Shown piece after piece: positions 34,067 to 43,286 of a DNA stretch of 64,000 bases. Position 1 is the stretch's first letter, and the number at the start of each line of letters is the position of its first letter. The notes beneath the pieces are model-generated. The model saw only the letters and a list, made by a program, of their open reading frames with translations. It did no database searches and had not been told where the DNA came from. The translations under genes were made by a program, and so were the position numbers. Origin of the DNA: RGIG4034 sp045576455 (GTDB lineage Bacteria > Bacillota > Clostridia > Lachnospirales > Lachnospiraceae); assembly GCA_045576455.1 (NCBI GenBank), contig JAZNGM010000027.1:23163-87162 (forward strand). Direction: 5' to 3'.

Positions 34067-35290
34067 ATGACTATTTTTGATGAACTTAAAGAAAGAGGAT
34101 TGCTTGCCCAATTAACGGATGAAGAAGAGATTAAGGAATTAATTAATAACGGAAAAGCAACCTTTTATATAGGTTTTGACCCAACGGCTGACAGTCTTCA
34201 TGTAGGTCATTTCATGGCATTATGCTTAATGAAGCGTTTACAGATGGCAGGTAACAAACCGATAGCTTTAATTGGTGGCGGTACTGCCATGATAGGTGAT
34301 CCGAGCGGAAGAAACGACATGCGTAAGATGATGACCAAAGAAACTATCGAGCATAACGTGGCTTGCTTTAAAGAACAGATTAGTAAGTTTATTGATTTTT
34401 CTGACGGTAAAGCAATGCTTGTTAACAACGCCGATTGGTTACTTGATCTTAATTATGTTGATTTTATCGGAAATGTGGGAGGCTGTTTCTCCGTTAATAA
34501 AATGCTTGCTGCAGAATGTTATAAGCAACGTATGGAAAAAGGTCTTACTTTCCTTGAGTTCAACTATATGATTATGCAGAGTTATGACTTCTTTAAGCTT
34601 TACACGGATTATGGATGTAATATGCAGTTCGGCGGTGATGACCAGTGGAGTAATATGCTTGGCGGTACTGAACTTATCCGTAAAAAACTTGGTAAAGATG
34701 CATATGCCATGACAATAACACTTCTTCTTAACTCAGAAGGTAAGAAGATGGGTAAAACACAGTCCGGCGCAGTTTGGCTTGATCCTAACAAGACATCTCC
34801 TTATGAATTCTATCAGTATTGGAGAAATGTTGGCGACGCGGACGTATTAAAATGTATCCGTATGCTTACATTCCTTCCGTTAGAAGAAATCAAACAAATG
34901 GATAACTGGGAAGGAAGCCAGCTTAATGAAGCAAAAGATATTCTTGCATATGAACTTACAAAACTTGTTCATGGTGAAGAAGAAGCAGATAAAGCAAGAG
35001 AAGCTTCAAAAGCGTTATTTGCATCAGGCGGAAGTATTGAAAATATGCCTAAAGTAGTTTTGGAAGATAATGATTTCACAGATGGAAGCATTGATATCCT
35101 TAATCTTCTTGTAACTGCTAAAATGGCTGCATCAAGATCGGAAGCACGTAGAGCGGTAGAGCAGGGTGGTGTATCTGTAAATAATGAGAAAGTTACGGAT
35201 ATCAAGATGGCTTATACCAAAGAAGATATTAATAAAGAAGATTTCATTGTTAAAAAAGGTAAAAAAACCTTTATGAAAATTGAAGCATAG
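34067..35290 (+). CDS. tyrS: tyrosyl-tRNA synthetase
   Basis: 407 residues. The HIGH motif appears as HVGH (45-48) and the KMSKS loop as KMGKT; GGDDQWSNM is the family segment around the tyrosine pocket. An S4 RNA-binding domain (about 340-400: ASRSEARRAVEQGGVSVN) is at the C-terminus. GGAGG precedes ATG. The leader is too short to hold a T-box, unlike tyrS of several other Firmicutes. Confidence 0.96.
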   Translation: MTIFDELKERGLLAQLTDEEEIKELINNGKATFYIGFDPTADSLHVGHFMALCLMKRLQMAGNKPIALIGGGTAMIGDPSGRNDMRKMMTKETIEHNVACFKEQISKFIDFSDGKAMLVNNADWLLDLNYVDFIGNVGGCFSVNKMLAAECYKQRMEKGLTFLEFNYMIMQSYDFFKLYTDYGCNMQFGGDDQWSNMLGGTELIRKKLGKDAYAMTITLLLNSEGKKMGKTQSGAVWLDPNKTSPYEFYQYWRNVGDADVLKCIRMLTFLPLEEIKQMDNWEGSQLNEAKDILAYELTKLVHGEEEADKAREASKALFASGGSIENMPKVVLEDNDFTDGSIDILNLLVTAKMAASRSEARRAVEQGGVSVNNEKVTDIKMAYTKEDINKEDFIVKKGKKTFMKIEA

Positions 35291-35300
35291 TATATATTAA

Positions 35301-35338
35301 AAAAGGCGCAAGTTGATTAAAAACTTGCGCCTTTTATA
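35301..35338. terminator. bidirectional terminator between tyrS and prs
   Basis: A 14-bp perfect stem (35301-35314 with 35322-35335) has A4 on its left and T4 on its right, so it can terminate the convergent tyrS and prs transcripts. Confidence 0.9.
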
Positions 35339-35354
35339 TATTATTTTTGTTTTT

Positions 35355-36542
35355 CTAGAAGTTTACTTCTTCGCGGGCATTGTAAAGAGCGAGTACTTTC
35401 TGTATTTTTTCTGTTGGTGTCATAACATTACCAAGAGAAATGTCATGATTCATGAAATCTATAATGGAAGCCAGGAACTTGCTCATATCTGCCTCCAGGT
35501 AATAAGGACGGCTTAATAATTCTTCCGGTCTGTAATTTAAATTGGTAGAAATTACTTTATCAAAGTAACATTTTTCATATGCCTTATCAAATTCTTCAAG
35601 ACCGTTGGTAAATAAACCGAAGGTACAACAGATGAATACACGTTTTGCATTACGTTGTTTTAGTTGTCTTGCAGTATCAATCATGCTTTCGCCGGAAGAA
35701 ATGATGTCGTCAATAATAATTACATCTTTTCCGTCTATATTATCTCCTAAGAATTCATGAGAGATAATCGGATTTTTTCCATTTACAATTTTTGTATAAT
35801 CCCTGCGCTTATAGAACATGCCGGTGTCAACACCTAATACACTGGCAAAATATACGGCACGGGAAAGAGCACCTTCATCAGGGCTTATTACTATAGTATG
35901 TTCTTTATCAATAATTAAGTCCTTTTCATTACTGAGAAGTGCTTTCGCAAATTGATAAGCCGGTGTAAAGTTGTCAAACCCTCCCAAAGGGGTAGCGTTT
36001 TGTACGCGTGGATCATGTGCATCGAAAGTAATAAAGTTATCAACACCCATTGAATAGAGCTCTTCCAACATATATGCGCAATCTAAGGATTCGCGTCCAT
36101 AACGTTTATGCTGTCTGCCTTCGTAAAGGAACGGCATAATAATATTTATTCTATGTGCTTTACCTTCAGCGGCTGCAATAATTCTTTTTAAATCCTGATA
36201 GTGGTCATCCGGGGATTTATGATTAATGAAACCGTTCATATTGTAGGTAATACTGTAATTACATACATCAACTAAAATAAACAAATCTTTACCACGTATA
36301 GATTCTGATACAACAGCTTTTGCTTCTCCGCTTCTGAAACGTGGAATAGATACGTCTAAAAGATAGTTGTTCTCAATATAGCCAAGAAGGGCCGGGTCGG
36401 ATTTATGCACATTGTTGATGGTTTTTCTGAAATCAACAAGATAATCATTAACCTGTTTACCAATTGTATACGCACTGTCTAATGCGACAATTTTTAATGG
36501 TGCAACCGGCATAGCATTTTTTAACTCATATAAATTAGGCAT
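35355..36542 (-). CDS. prs: ribose-phosphate pyrophosphokinase (long form)
   Basis: 395 residues from the start at 36542, which has AGGAGG 8 bases upstream; a 21-residue in-frame extension reads into the promoter and is rejected. The PRPP-binding loop VIIIDDIISSGESM and the segments DAHDPRVQNATP and VISPDEGALSRA identify Prs. The protein is about 75 residues longer than the classical 315-residue enzyme, with an extended N-terminal half; this long form occurs in Clostridia. It makes PRPP from ribose 5-phosphate and ATP for nucleotide and amino acid synthesis. Confidence 0.92.
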   Translation of the reverse strand: MPNLYELKNAMPVAPLKIVALDSAYTIGKQVNDYLVDFRKTINNVHKSDPALLGYIENNYLLDVSIPRFRSGEAKAVVSESIRGKDLFILVDVCNYSITYNMNGFINHKSPDDHYQDLKRIIAAAEGKAHRINIIMPFLYEGRQHKRYGRESLDCAYMLEELYSMGVDNFITFDAHDPRVQNATPLGGFDNFTPAYQFAKALLSNEKDLIIDKEHTIVISPDEGALSRAVYFASVLGVDTGMFYKRRDYTKIVNGKNPIISHEFLGDNIDGKDVIIIDDIISSGESMIDTARQLKQRNAKRVFICCTFGLFTNGLEEFDKAYEKCYFDKVISTNLNYRPEELLSRPYYLEADMSKFLASIIDFMNHDISLGNVMTPTEKIQKVLALYNAREEVNF

Positions 36543-36576
36543 ATAAACCTCCTGAATATGTTCTGATACCATATCA

Positions 36577-36605
36577 TTTATATCATTATGGTAGTGACAC
36601 GTCAA
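36577..36605 (-). promoter_or_regulatory. SigA-type promoter of prs
   Basis: On the minus strand TTGACG (36600-36605), 17-bp spacer, TATAAA (36577-36582), 35 bases before the prs start. Confidence 0.7.
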
Positions 36606-36676
36606 GGAATTTCTAGTAGAATGGACATAAGAAAAAGGCAGATAACTGCCTAATATGTCATGAAATGAGGATTGTA

Positions 36677-38014
36677 ATGAAAAAGGCAGGACATATCATC
36701 AGTGATGTTAAGAAAAAGAGTATTGCCTATAAAAATGGTATTCAGAAAGGCGATGTTTTATTAAAAATAAATGGTGAAGAAATTATTGATATTTTCGATT
36801 ATGAATACATGGTCCGGGATGAATTAATAACCTTAACTTTACAAAGAGAAGATGAGGAATATGAGGTTGTTATTAATAAATATGAAGATGAAGATATCGG
36901 TCTTATATTTGAAAACGGTTTAATGGATGAATACCGTTCATGTCATAACAAATGTATTTTTTGCTTTATTGACCAAATGCCTAAAGGAATGAGGGAAACC
37001 TTGTATTTTAAGGATGATGATTCCAGATTATCTTTTTTACAGGGTAACTATATAACGTTAACCAATTTGTCGGAGAATGATGTTAACAGAATATGTAAAT
37101 ATCATTTATCACCGATAAACATTTCTTTTCAGACAACAAATAGGGAATTAAGATGCAAAATGTTAAATAACCGGTTTGCAGGAGATGCTCTTGATATAAT
37201 TAAGCATTTTGTAGATGCAAATATTACAATGAATGGACAAATTGTACTTTGTAAAGGGGTAAATAATGGTGCAGAACTGGAAAAATCCTTAAATGATTTA
37301 CTTCTGTATGCACCGTTGCTTGAAAGCGTATCCGTTGTGCCGGTAGGATTAACTAAGTATAGGGACGGTCTATATCCGCTTGAACCGTTTACAAAAGAAG
37401 ATGCTTTGGAAGTGATTTCGCTTATAGAAAAAGTTCAGGCTGTAGCAATGGACAAACACGGCATTCATTTCGTCCATGCGAGCGATGAATGGTATATACT
37501 TGCGGGGAAAGATCTTCCGCCTGAAGAGAGTTATGATGGATACCTGCAACTTGAAAATGGTGTAGGCATGATTCGGCTTTTGATAAATGAGTTTGAACTT
37601 GCCATGGAAGAGTTGCTAAGTTCACCGAAAAAATTAAAGCAGTTAAAAAAGAAAAAAGATTTTGTATCAGTTGCTACCGGAAAATTAGCCTATCCGTACC
37701 TCAATAAAATGGTAAAAGCATTGAATGAGATTACAGGGTATGAAAGAATACAAATTTATGAAATAAGAAATGATTTTTTCGGAGAACTCATTACGGTTTC
37801 GGGTTTACTTACCGGTCGGGATATATGTAACCAGCTACAGGATAAAAAGCTTGGCAGTACATTATTCCTTCCTCAAAATGTATTAAGAAGTGAAGAGGAT
37901 GTATTCCTTGATGATATGCGTGTAGCTGAGATGGAAAGTACTTTACATGTCAAAGTGGATATAGTAAAATCAAGCGGATGGGATTTTGTAAATACACTTC
38001 TCATGCTAAAATAA
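36677..38014 (+). CDS. DUF512 protein: PDZ domain plus radical-SAM-like CX3CX2C core
   Basis: 445 residues from ATG at 36677; TGAGG ends 6 bases upstream, while ATG at 36665 lacks a site. Residues about 1-75 form a PDZ-like domain (AYKNGIQKGDVLLKINGEEI). C89, C93 and C96 in CHNKCIFCF form the CX3CX2C pattern of radical SAM enzymes, with the rest of the barrel and the DUF512 domain after it. The family is widespread in Clostridia next to der, as here (24-base gap). Its reaction is unknown; coupling to Der suggests ribosome or RNA-related work. Confidence 0.88.
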   Translation: MKKAGHIISDVKKKSIAYKNGIQKGDVLLKINGEEIIDIFDYEYMVRDELITLTLQREDEEYEVVINKYEDEDIGLIFENGLMDEYRSCHNKCIFCFIDQMPKGMRETLYFKDDDSRLSFLQGNYITLTNLSENDVNRICKYHLSPINISFQTTNRELRCKMLNNRFAGDALDIIKHFVDANITMNGQIVLCKGVNNGAELEKSLNDLLLYAPLLESVSVVPVGLTKYRDGLYPLEPFTKEDALEVISLIEKVQAVAMDKHGIHFVHASDEWYILAGKDLPPEESYDGYLQLENGVGMIRLLINEFELAMEELLSSPKKLKQLKKKKDFVSVATGKLAYPYLNKMVKALNEITGYERIQIYEIRNDFFGELITVSGLLTGRDICNQLQDKKLGSTLFLPQNVLRSEEDVFLDDMRVAEMESTLHVKVDIVKSSGWDFVNTLLMLK

Positions 38015-38038
38015 ACATAATTTTTTAATGGAGATAAT

Positions 38039-39376
38039 ATGGCAAAAAAGAAAAGAAAGCCGATTGTAGCAGTTGTAGGAAGACCTAATGTTGGTAAATC
38101 TTCCTTATTCAATTGTCTTGCCGGAAGTAATATTGCAATTGTAAAAGATACACCGGGAATAACAAGAGACAGAATATATACAGATGTTACCTGGCTGGAT
38201 AATCAATTTACCTTAATAGATACAGGCGGTATTGAACCGGACAGCTCTGATATTATTTTATCACAGATGCGTGAGCAGGCTCAGATTGCGATAGATACTG
38301 CAGATGTCATAATCTTTATGGTAGATGTAAAACAAGGACTGGTCGATGCGGATTCCAAGGTTGCCGATATGCTCAGACGTTCACAAAAGCCGGTCATTTT
38401 AGCAGTCAATAAAGTCGACAGTTATGATAAATATATTGCAGATGTATATGAATTTTATAACTTAGGTATCGGTGATCCGATACCGATTTCTGCTGCAAAC
38501 CGTCAGGGACTTGGTGATCTTTTGGATATTGTAGTAAGTCATTTTAATAATGATGCATCCACGGATGAAGAAGATGAAAGACCGAAAATTGCCATTGTCG
38601 GTAAACCGAATGTTGGAAAATCTTCTATTATCAATAAGCTTATCGGTGAAAACCGTGTTATTGTATCCGATATTGCCGGAACTACACGTGATGCGATTGA
38701 TACTGAAGTCGTACACAATGGAAAAGAATATGTTTTTATTGATACCGCCGGATTAAGACGTAAAAAAACAATCAAAGAAGAACTGGAAAAGTTTATGATT
38801 GTCAGAACCGTTAGTGCTGTGGAACGTGCTGATGTGGTTATTCTTGTTATTGACGCTACCCAAGGAGTGACGGATCAGGATGCAAAAATTGCAGGTATAG
38901 CACATGATCGTGGTAAAGGTGTTATTATAGCGGTTAATAAATGGGATCTGATAGAAAAAGATAATAAAACCGTTAATGAATTTACTGCAAAAATCAGAGA
39001 TATCCTTGCTTACATGCCATATGCTGAAATTATATATGTTTCAGCCATGACTGGTCAGAGAATGCCTAAGTTATATGATATGATAGATATGGTTATTGAA
39101 AACCAGACGATGCGTGTCCAAACCGGTGTCTTAAATGAGATTATGTCTGAAGCGGTTGCAATGCAGCAGCCACCATCGGATAAAGGCAAAAGATTAAGGC
39201 TGTACTATATTACACAAGTTTCTGTTAAACCACCTACTTTTGTAATATTTGTCAATGATAAAGAATTAATGCATTTCTCATATACGCGTTATATTGAGAA
39301 CAATATAAGAAATGCATTTGGATTTAAAGGCACACCTCTTAAGTTTATTATAAGAGAACGAAAGGATAATGAATAA
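38039..39376 (+). CDS. der: ribosome-associated GTPase Der (EngA)
   Basis: 445 residues with two tandem GTPase domains: GRPNVGKSS near residue 14 and GKPNVGKSS near residue 187, each with DTGGIE or DTAGLRRK and NKxD boxes. A KH-like C-terminal domain (about 355-445) ends in GTPLKFIIRERK. It is essential for 50S assembly. It overlaps plsY by one base (TAATG). Confidence 0.97.
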   Translation: MAKKKRKPIVAVVGRPNVGKSSLFNCLAGSNIAIVKDTPGITRDRIYTDVTWLDNQFTLIDTGGIEPDSSDIILSQMREQAQIAIDTADVIIFMVDVKQGLVDADSKVADMLRRSQKPVILAVNKVDSYDKYIADVYEFYNLGIGDPIPISAANRQGLGDLLDIVVSHFNNDASTDEEDERPKIAIVGKPNVGKSSIINKLIGENRVIVSDIAGTTRDAIDTEVVHNGKEYVFIDTAGLRRKKTIKEELEKFMIVRTVSAVERADVVILVIDATQGVTDQDAKIAGIAHDRGKGVIIAVNKWDLIEKDNKTVNEFTAKIRDILAYMPYAEIIYVSAMTGQRMPKLYDMIDMVIENQTMRVQTGVLNEIMSEAVAMQQPPSDKGKRLRLYYITQVSVKPPTFVIFVNDKELMHFSYTRYIENNIRNAFGFKGTPLKFIIRERKDNE

Positions 39377-40029
39377 TGGAACGCGTAATTTGTGTTTTGA
39401 TAGGATATGTGTTTGGTTTGTTTCAAACGGCATATATATATGGCAGAGCAAAAGGAATTGATATAAGAAAACACGGAAGTGGTAATGCCGGAACGACAAA
39501 TACTTTAAGAGTACTTGGCACTAAAGCAGGGCTCATCGTATTTGCGGGCGATGTGTTAAAGTGTATTTTGGCAATAGTATGTACAACACTTATTTTTGGG
39601 AAAAGTAATTCTGATATTATATATTTGTTGAAATTATATACTGCTGCCGGAGCAATATTAGGTCATAATTATCCTTTTTATCTTGGATTTAAGGGTGGAA
39701 AAGGAATTGCGGCTACTGCAGGATTAATTCTTTCTTTCCATTGGACATTTATACCGGTAGGTGCTATTGTATTTTTTGGTGCATTTTTATTAACGCATTA
39801 TGTTTCCTTAGGATCATTACTTATTTATACAGGATTTATGGTTCAGTTGGTTGTGGCTGGTTTTTATGGGCTGTTTGGCATGACCCAAGCACAATTATAT
39901 GAATTATATGCAATAGGTGCTTTTCTTACAATTCTTGCGTTCTTCAAACACAGAGCCAATATTGTAAGATTAATTAATGGTAACGAAAGAAAAACTTATC
40001 TCATTAAGAAGAAAGAGGCGGAGGAATAA
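39376..40029 (+). CDS. plsY: glycerol-3-phosphate acyltransferase PlsY
   Basis: 217 residues with about five to six membrane helices. PlsY motifs GSGNAGTTN, HNYPFYLGFKGGKGIA and the later membrane segments are intact. It transfers the acyl group from acyl phosphate (made by PlsX) to glycerol 3-phosphate. The charged C-terminal tail (RKTYLIKKKEAEE) overlaps nothing; gpsA follows 1 base later. Confidence 0.95.
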   Translation: MERVICVLIGYVFGLFQTAYIYGRAKGIDIRKHGSGNAGTTNTLRVLGTKAGLIVFAGDVLKCILAIVCTTLIFGKSNSDIIYLLKLYTAAGAILGHNYPFYLGFKGGKGIAATAGLILSFHWTFIPVGAIVFFGAFLLTHYVSLGSLLIYTGFMVQLVVAGFYGLFGMTQAQLYELYAIGAFLTILAFFKHRANIVRLINGNERKTYLIKKKEAEE

Positions 40030-40030
40030 A

Positions 40031-41044
40031 ATGGCTAATATAGGTGTTATCGGTGCAGGTAGTTGGGGAATTGCACTTTCCGTATTACTCCACAATAATG
40101 GTCACGAAGTGACGGTTTGGTCCATAATAAAGGAAGAAATTGATATGCTTAACGAAAAACGTGAGCATAAAGATAAACTTCCCGGAGTAAAACTTCCTGA
40201 AACTATGATTTTTACAGCTGATTTAAAAGAGGCAATGGAGGACAAGGATTTACTGGTGCTTGCCGTTCCGTCCGTATTCACGAGAAGTACTGCCCATATG
40301 ATGAGCGAATTTGCAAAAGACGGACAGATTATCGTTAATGTTTCAAAGGGTATTGAAGAAAAATCATTAATGGTTCTATCTGATGTAATTGAGGAAGAAA
40401 TTCCTAATGCAACAGTTGCAGTATTGTCAGGTCCTTCCCATGCAGAAGAAGTAGGAAGAGGAATTCCGACTACCATAGTGGTAGGTGCAAAAAGAAAAAA
40501 AGATGCTGAATATATTCAAAATGTTTTTATGAATGATGTATTCAGAGTTTATATCAGTCCGGATTTATTAGGTATTGAACTTGGTGCCGCGCTTAAAAAT
40601 GTAGTAGCACTTGCTGCCGGTATCGCAGATGGTTTAGGATATGGTGATAATACCAAAGCAGCTCTTATAACAAGAGGCATTGCTGAAATAGGAAGGCTGG
40701 GAATGGCAATGGGCGGAAGATTTGAAACTTTCTGCGGATTGTCAGGAATAGGTGACCTTATTGTAACCTGTGCAAGTATGCATTCCAGAAACAGAAGGGC
40801 AGGTATTTTAATAGGTCAGGGAAAGACAATGCAGGAAGCAATGGATGAAGTCCAGATGGTTGTTGAAGGAGTGTATTCCGCAAAAGCGGCAGTTATGCTT
40901 GCCAAGAAATATAATGTTTCCATGCCTATAGTTGAACAGGTTAGCGCTGTTTTATTTGAAGGTAAAAGTGCGTCAGCTGCGGTTAAGGAATTAATGATGC
41001 GTGATAAGAAAAATGAAAATTCTGATATTCCTTGGGGAGAATAG
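40031..41044 (+). CDS. gpsA: NAD(P)-dependent glycerol-3-phosphate dehydrogenase
   Basis: 337 residues from ATG at 40031, preceded by GGCGGAGGAAT; an in-frame ATG at 39977 is inside plsY and rejected. The Rossmann motif GAGSWGIALS, the substrate segment LSGPSHAEEVGRG and KNVVALAAGIADGLGYGDN are typical. It reduces dihydroxyacetone phosphate to glycerol 3-phosphate, the substrate of PlsY just upstream. In many Firmicutes spoIVA comes next; here it is 12.4 kb away. Confidence 0.96.
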   Translation: MANIGVIGAGSWGIALSVLLHNNGHEVTVWSIIKEEIDMLNEKREHKDKLPGVKLPETMIFTADLKEAMEDKDLLVLAVPSVFTRSTAHMMSEFAKDGQIIVNVSKGIEEKSLMVLSDVIEEEIPNATVAVLSGPSHAEEVGRGIPTTIVVGAKRKKDAEYIQNVFMNDVFRVYISPDLLGIELGAALKNVVALAAGIADGLGYGDNTKAALITRGIAEIGRLGMAMGGRFETFCGLSGIGDLIVTCASMHSRNRRAGILIGQGKTMQEAMDEVQMVVEGVYSAKAAVMLAKKYNVSMPIVEQVSAVLFEGKSASAAVKELMMRDKKNENSDIPWGE

Positions 41045-41100
41045 TTGATTTCGTTACTTTTAGTGCATTTCTCACAATAAACATTGAAAATGAGCTTATA

Positions 41101-41147
41101 ATATCGTAACATATAATAGTATTATTGTATGTTGCGATATTTTTTTA
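41101..41147 (+). terminator. Rho-independent terminator after gpsA
   Basis: A 13-bp stem with one G-U pair (41101-41113 with 41128-41140) is followed by a T run. The remaining 100 bases before the MoxR gene hold a weaker GCACG/CGTGC hairpin (about 41162-41184) and no promoter that I can call with confidence. Confidence 0.85.
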
Positions 41148-41251
41148 CTTAATATGAAAATGCACGAAAAGTAGTGAAGCGTGCGCTTTTTATAAAAACA
41201 AGTTAATTATTTTGATGAATTATGTAATAAAGTTATTAAGGGAGATTAAGT

Positions 41252-42067
41252 ATGTCAGGGAATTTTAGCAGCACAGGTGAATATGTAGCATCAGAAGAAC
41301 TTATAGCAAGCGTTAATATTGCAATGGCACTTCAGAAACCATTATTGATTAAAGGTGAGCCGGGAACCGGCAAGACAATGCTTGCGAAAGCAGTGGCTGA
41401 AAGTCTTCAAAAGGAAATTGTTATTTGGAATATAAAATCAACCACGAAAGCACAAGATGGTCTTTATATGTATGATACAATTCAACGTTTATACGATGGT
41501 CAATTTGGTGAAGAAGGTGTAGATGATATTGCCCGCTATATTAAATTAGGTAAGCTGGGCGAAGCGTTTTCTAAAGAGGAACAGGTGGTGTTGTTAATTG
41601 ATGAAATCGACAAGGCCGATATTGAGTTCCCCAATGATCTTTTGTGGGAATTGGACCAGATGGAATTTTATATTCATGAGACAAAAGAAACCATTAAGGC
41701 AAAGCAGAGACCGATTGTAATTATTACTTCTAATGCTGAAAAAGAGTTGCCGGATGCTTTTTTAAGACGATGTATTTTCCATTACATTGATTTTCCGGAC
41801 AGGGTTTTGATGGAAGAAATTGTAAGAACACATTTTCCTAATGTTGATGATGTATTATTGAACGATGCAATGGATGTTTTTTATGATATACGTGGTATGC
41901 GTAACGTAAGAAAGAAACCAAGCACTTCAGAACTCTTAGATTGGATTAATGCCTTAATGAAGGGTGGTATACCGGTAGAAAAGATTAAGGAAAAACTTCC
42001 GTTTGTCGGTGTTATTGTTAAAAAGGATGAAGACCTTAATGAAGTAAGGAAAAATATTAATATTTAA
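41252..42067 (+). CDS. MoxR-family AAA+ ATPase
   Basis: 271 residues. Walker A GEPGTGKT is at 35-42; Walker B VLLIDEIDKAD is near 113-122; sensor-1 ITSNAEKELPDAFLRRC and an arginine finger follow. It is the compact MoxR type (AAA_5). MoxR ATPases act as chaperones with VWA-domain partners to assemble or activate protein complexes. The gene heads a five-gene operon: the VWA gene follows after 11 bases, then HD-GYP and two hybrid kinases. Specific substrate unknown. Confidence 0.9.
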   Translation: MSGNFSSTGEYVASEELIASVNIAMALQKPLLIKGEPGTGKTMLAKAVAESLQKEIVIWNIKSTTKAQDGLYMYDTIQRLYDGQFGEEGVDDIARYIKLGKLGEAFSKEEQVVLLIDEIDKADIEFPNDLLWELDQMEFYIHETKETIKAKQRPIVIITSNAEKELPDAFLRRCIFHYIDFPDRVLMEEIVRTHFPNVDDVLLNDAMDVFYDIRGMRNVRKKPSTSELLDWINALMKGGIPVEKIKEKLPFVGVIVKKDEDLNEVRKNINI

Positions 42068-42078
42068 GGGTAAAATGA

Positions 42079-43281
42079 ATGTTTACACATTTTTATTATA
42101 CGATTAAATCAAAAGGAATTGATGTATCACTTTCAGAATGGTTATCGTTTATAGAAGCACTTAACAACCATCTGTCAGGATGTACACTTACAAGTTTTTA
42201 TTATATGTCGCGGGCAATTCTTGTAAAGAAAGAAACCGATTTTGACAAATTCGATATGGCTTTTGAAGAAGAATTTAAGGGTATTGTATCCGACGATATG
42301 ATTAGGGACAGGATGCTTGAGTGGCTTGATAAATCTGATATGAATGATCTTTTCCATGAGTCTGATAAACAGTGGTTATCGAATATGGAAGACGGCCGTA
42401 TTGATAAAGAAGATGTAGAAACCAAGTTTAAGAAAAGACTGAAGGACCAGGACAGCGAACACAATGGGGGAAGCTATTGGATAGGAACTATGGGTAAAAC
42501 CTCTTTTGGAAATACCGGCGGTAATGTCGGTGGATTACGTGTGGGTGGTTCGACGGGTTATCAGTCAGCTTTTCAGGTAATTGGTGAAAGACGATACAAA
42601 GATTTTAGGGATGACAGGGTTATTGATAACAGACAATTTATGCAGGCATTAAGAAAGCTAAGACAGTTTTCTACCAAACTCGATATACCAAGAACTGAAC
42701 TTGATATAGATAATACGATCAGTAAGACCTGCAATAACGGTGGGTGTCTCGAAATAGTAATGGAGAAACCGAGAAAAAACTCTGTTAAACTTTTACTTTT
42801 AATGGATTCGGGCGGCACCATGATACCATATGCCCAGCTTATGAATGAGCTTTTCCAATCCATTCATAAATCTAATCATTATAAAGAAGTGAAGACGTAT
42901 TATTTTCATAATTGTATTTATTCACATGTATATAATACGCCGGAATGTGAAAATGGGGATTGGATTGATACAGAGTGGATGTTTAGAAATTTGGACAAAG
43001 ATTATAAAGTCATCATTGTAGGTGATGCTGCTATGGCACCGGAAGAGTTATATGCCAAAGATGGTAACTACAGAGGCCCCAATGGCGGACTTCCCGGTAT
43101 GGAATGGCTCTTACTTATGAAAAGGAATTACAAGAGTATTGTTTGGATGAATCCGAAAATGGCAATTGGTGATGCTCCCTGGAGGGAAGCAGAAACGGCT
43201 ATTAAAAAGGTGTTTCCAATGTATCCTCTTACGGTTAACGGTTTGAATGAAGCTATGAATAAACTAATGAAAAGGGAGTAA
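42079..43281 (+). CDS. CoxE-like VWA-domain protein
   Basis: 400 residues. The N-terminal helical half (about 1-150) precedes a glycine-rich segment around 135-160 and a VWA domain from about residue 235. The metal-ion (MIDAS) site reads D243-S-G-G-T247-M instead of the usual DxSxS, so the first serine is Gly. No signal peptide or membrane helix is seen, so it should be cytoplasmic. VWA/CoxE proteins are the standard partners of MoxR ATPases, and the 11-base gap to the MoxR gene supports a complex. Confidence 0.85.
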   Translation: MFTHFYYTIKSKGIDVSLSEWLSFIEALNNHLSGCTLTSFYYMSRAILVKKETDFDKFDMAFEEEFKGIVSDDMIRDRMLEWLDKSDMNDLFHESDKQWLSNMEDGRIDKEDVETKFKKRLKDQDSEHNGGSYWIGTMGKTSFGNTGGNVGGLRVGGSTGYQSAFQVIGERRYKDFRDDRVIDNRQFMQALRKLRQFSTKLDIPRTELDIDNTISKTCNNGGCLEIVMEKPRKNSVKLLLLMDSGGTMIPYAQLMNELFQSIHKSNHYKEVKTYYFHNCIYSHVYNTPECENGDWIDTEWMFRNLDKDYKVIIVGDAAMAPEELYAKDGNYRGPNGGLPGMEWLLLMKRNYKSIVWMNPKMAIGDAPWREAETAIKKVFPMYPLTVNGLNEAMNKLMKRE

Positions 43282-43286
43282 CGAAT

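Noticed and set aside
41150..41251. Cyclic di-GMP riboswitch before the MoxR operon
   Set aside because: The HD-GYP gene made this worth looking for, but the 100-base leader shows only a 5-bp hairpin and none of the conserved aptamer blocks.
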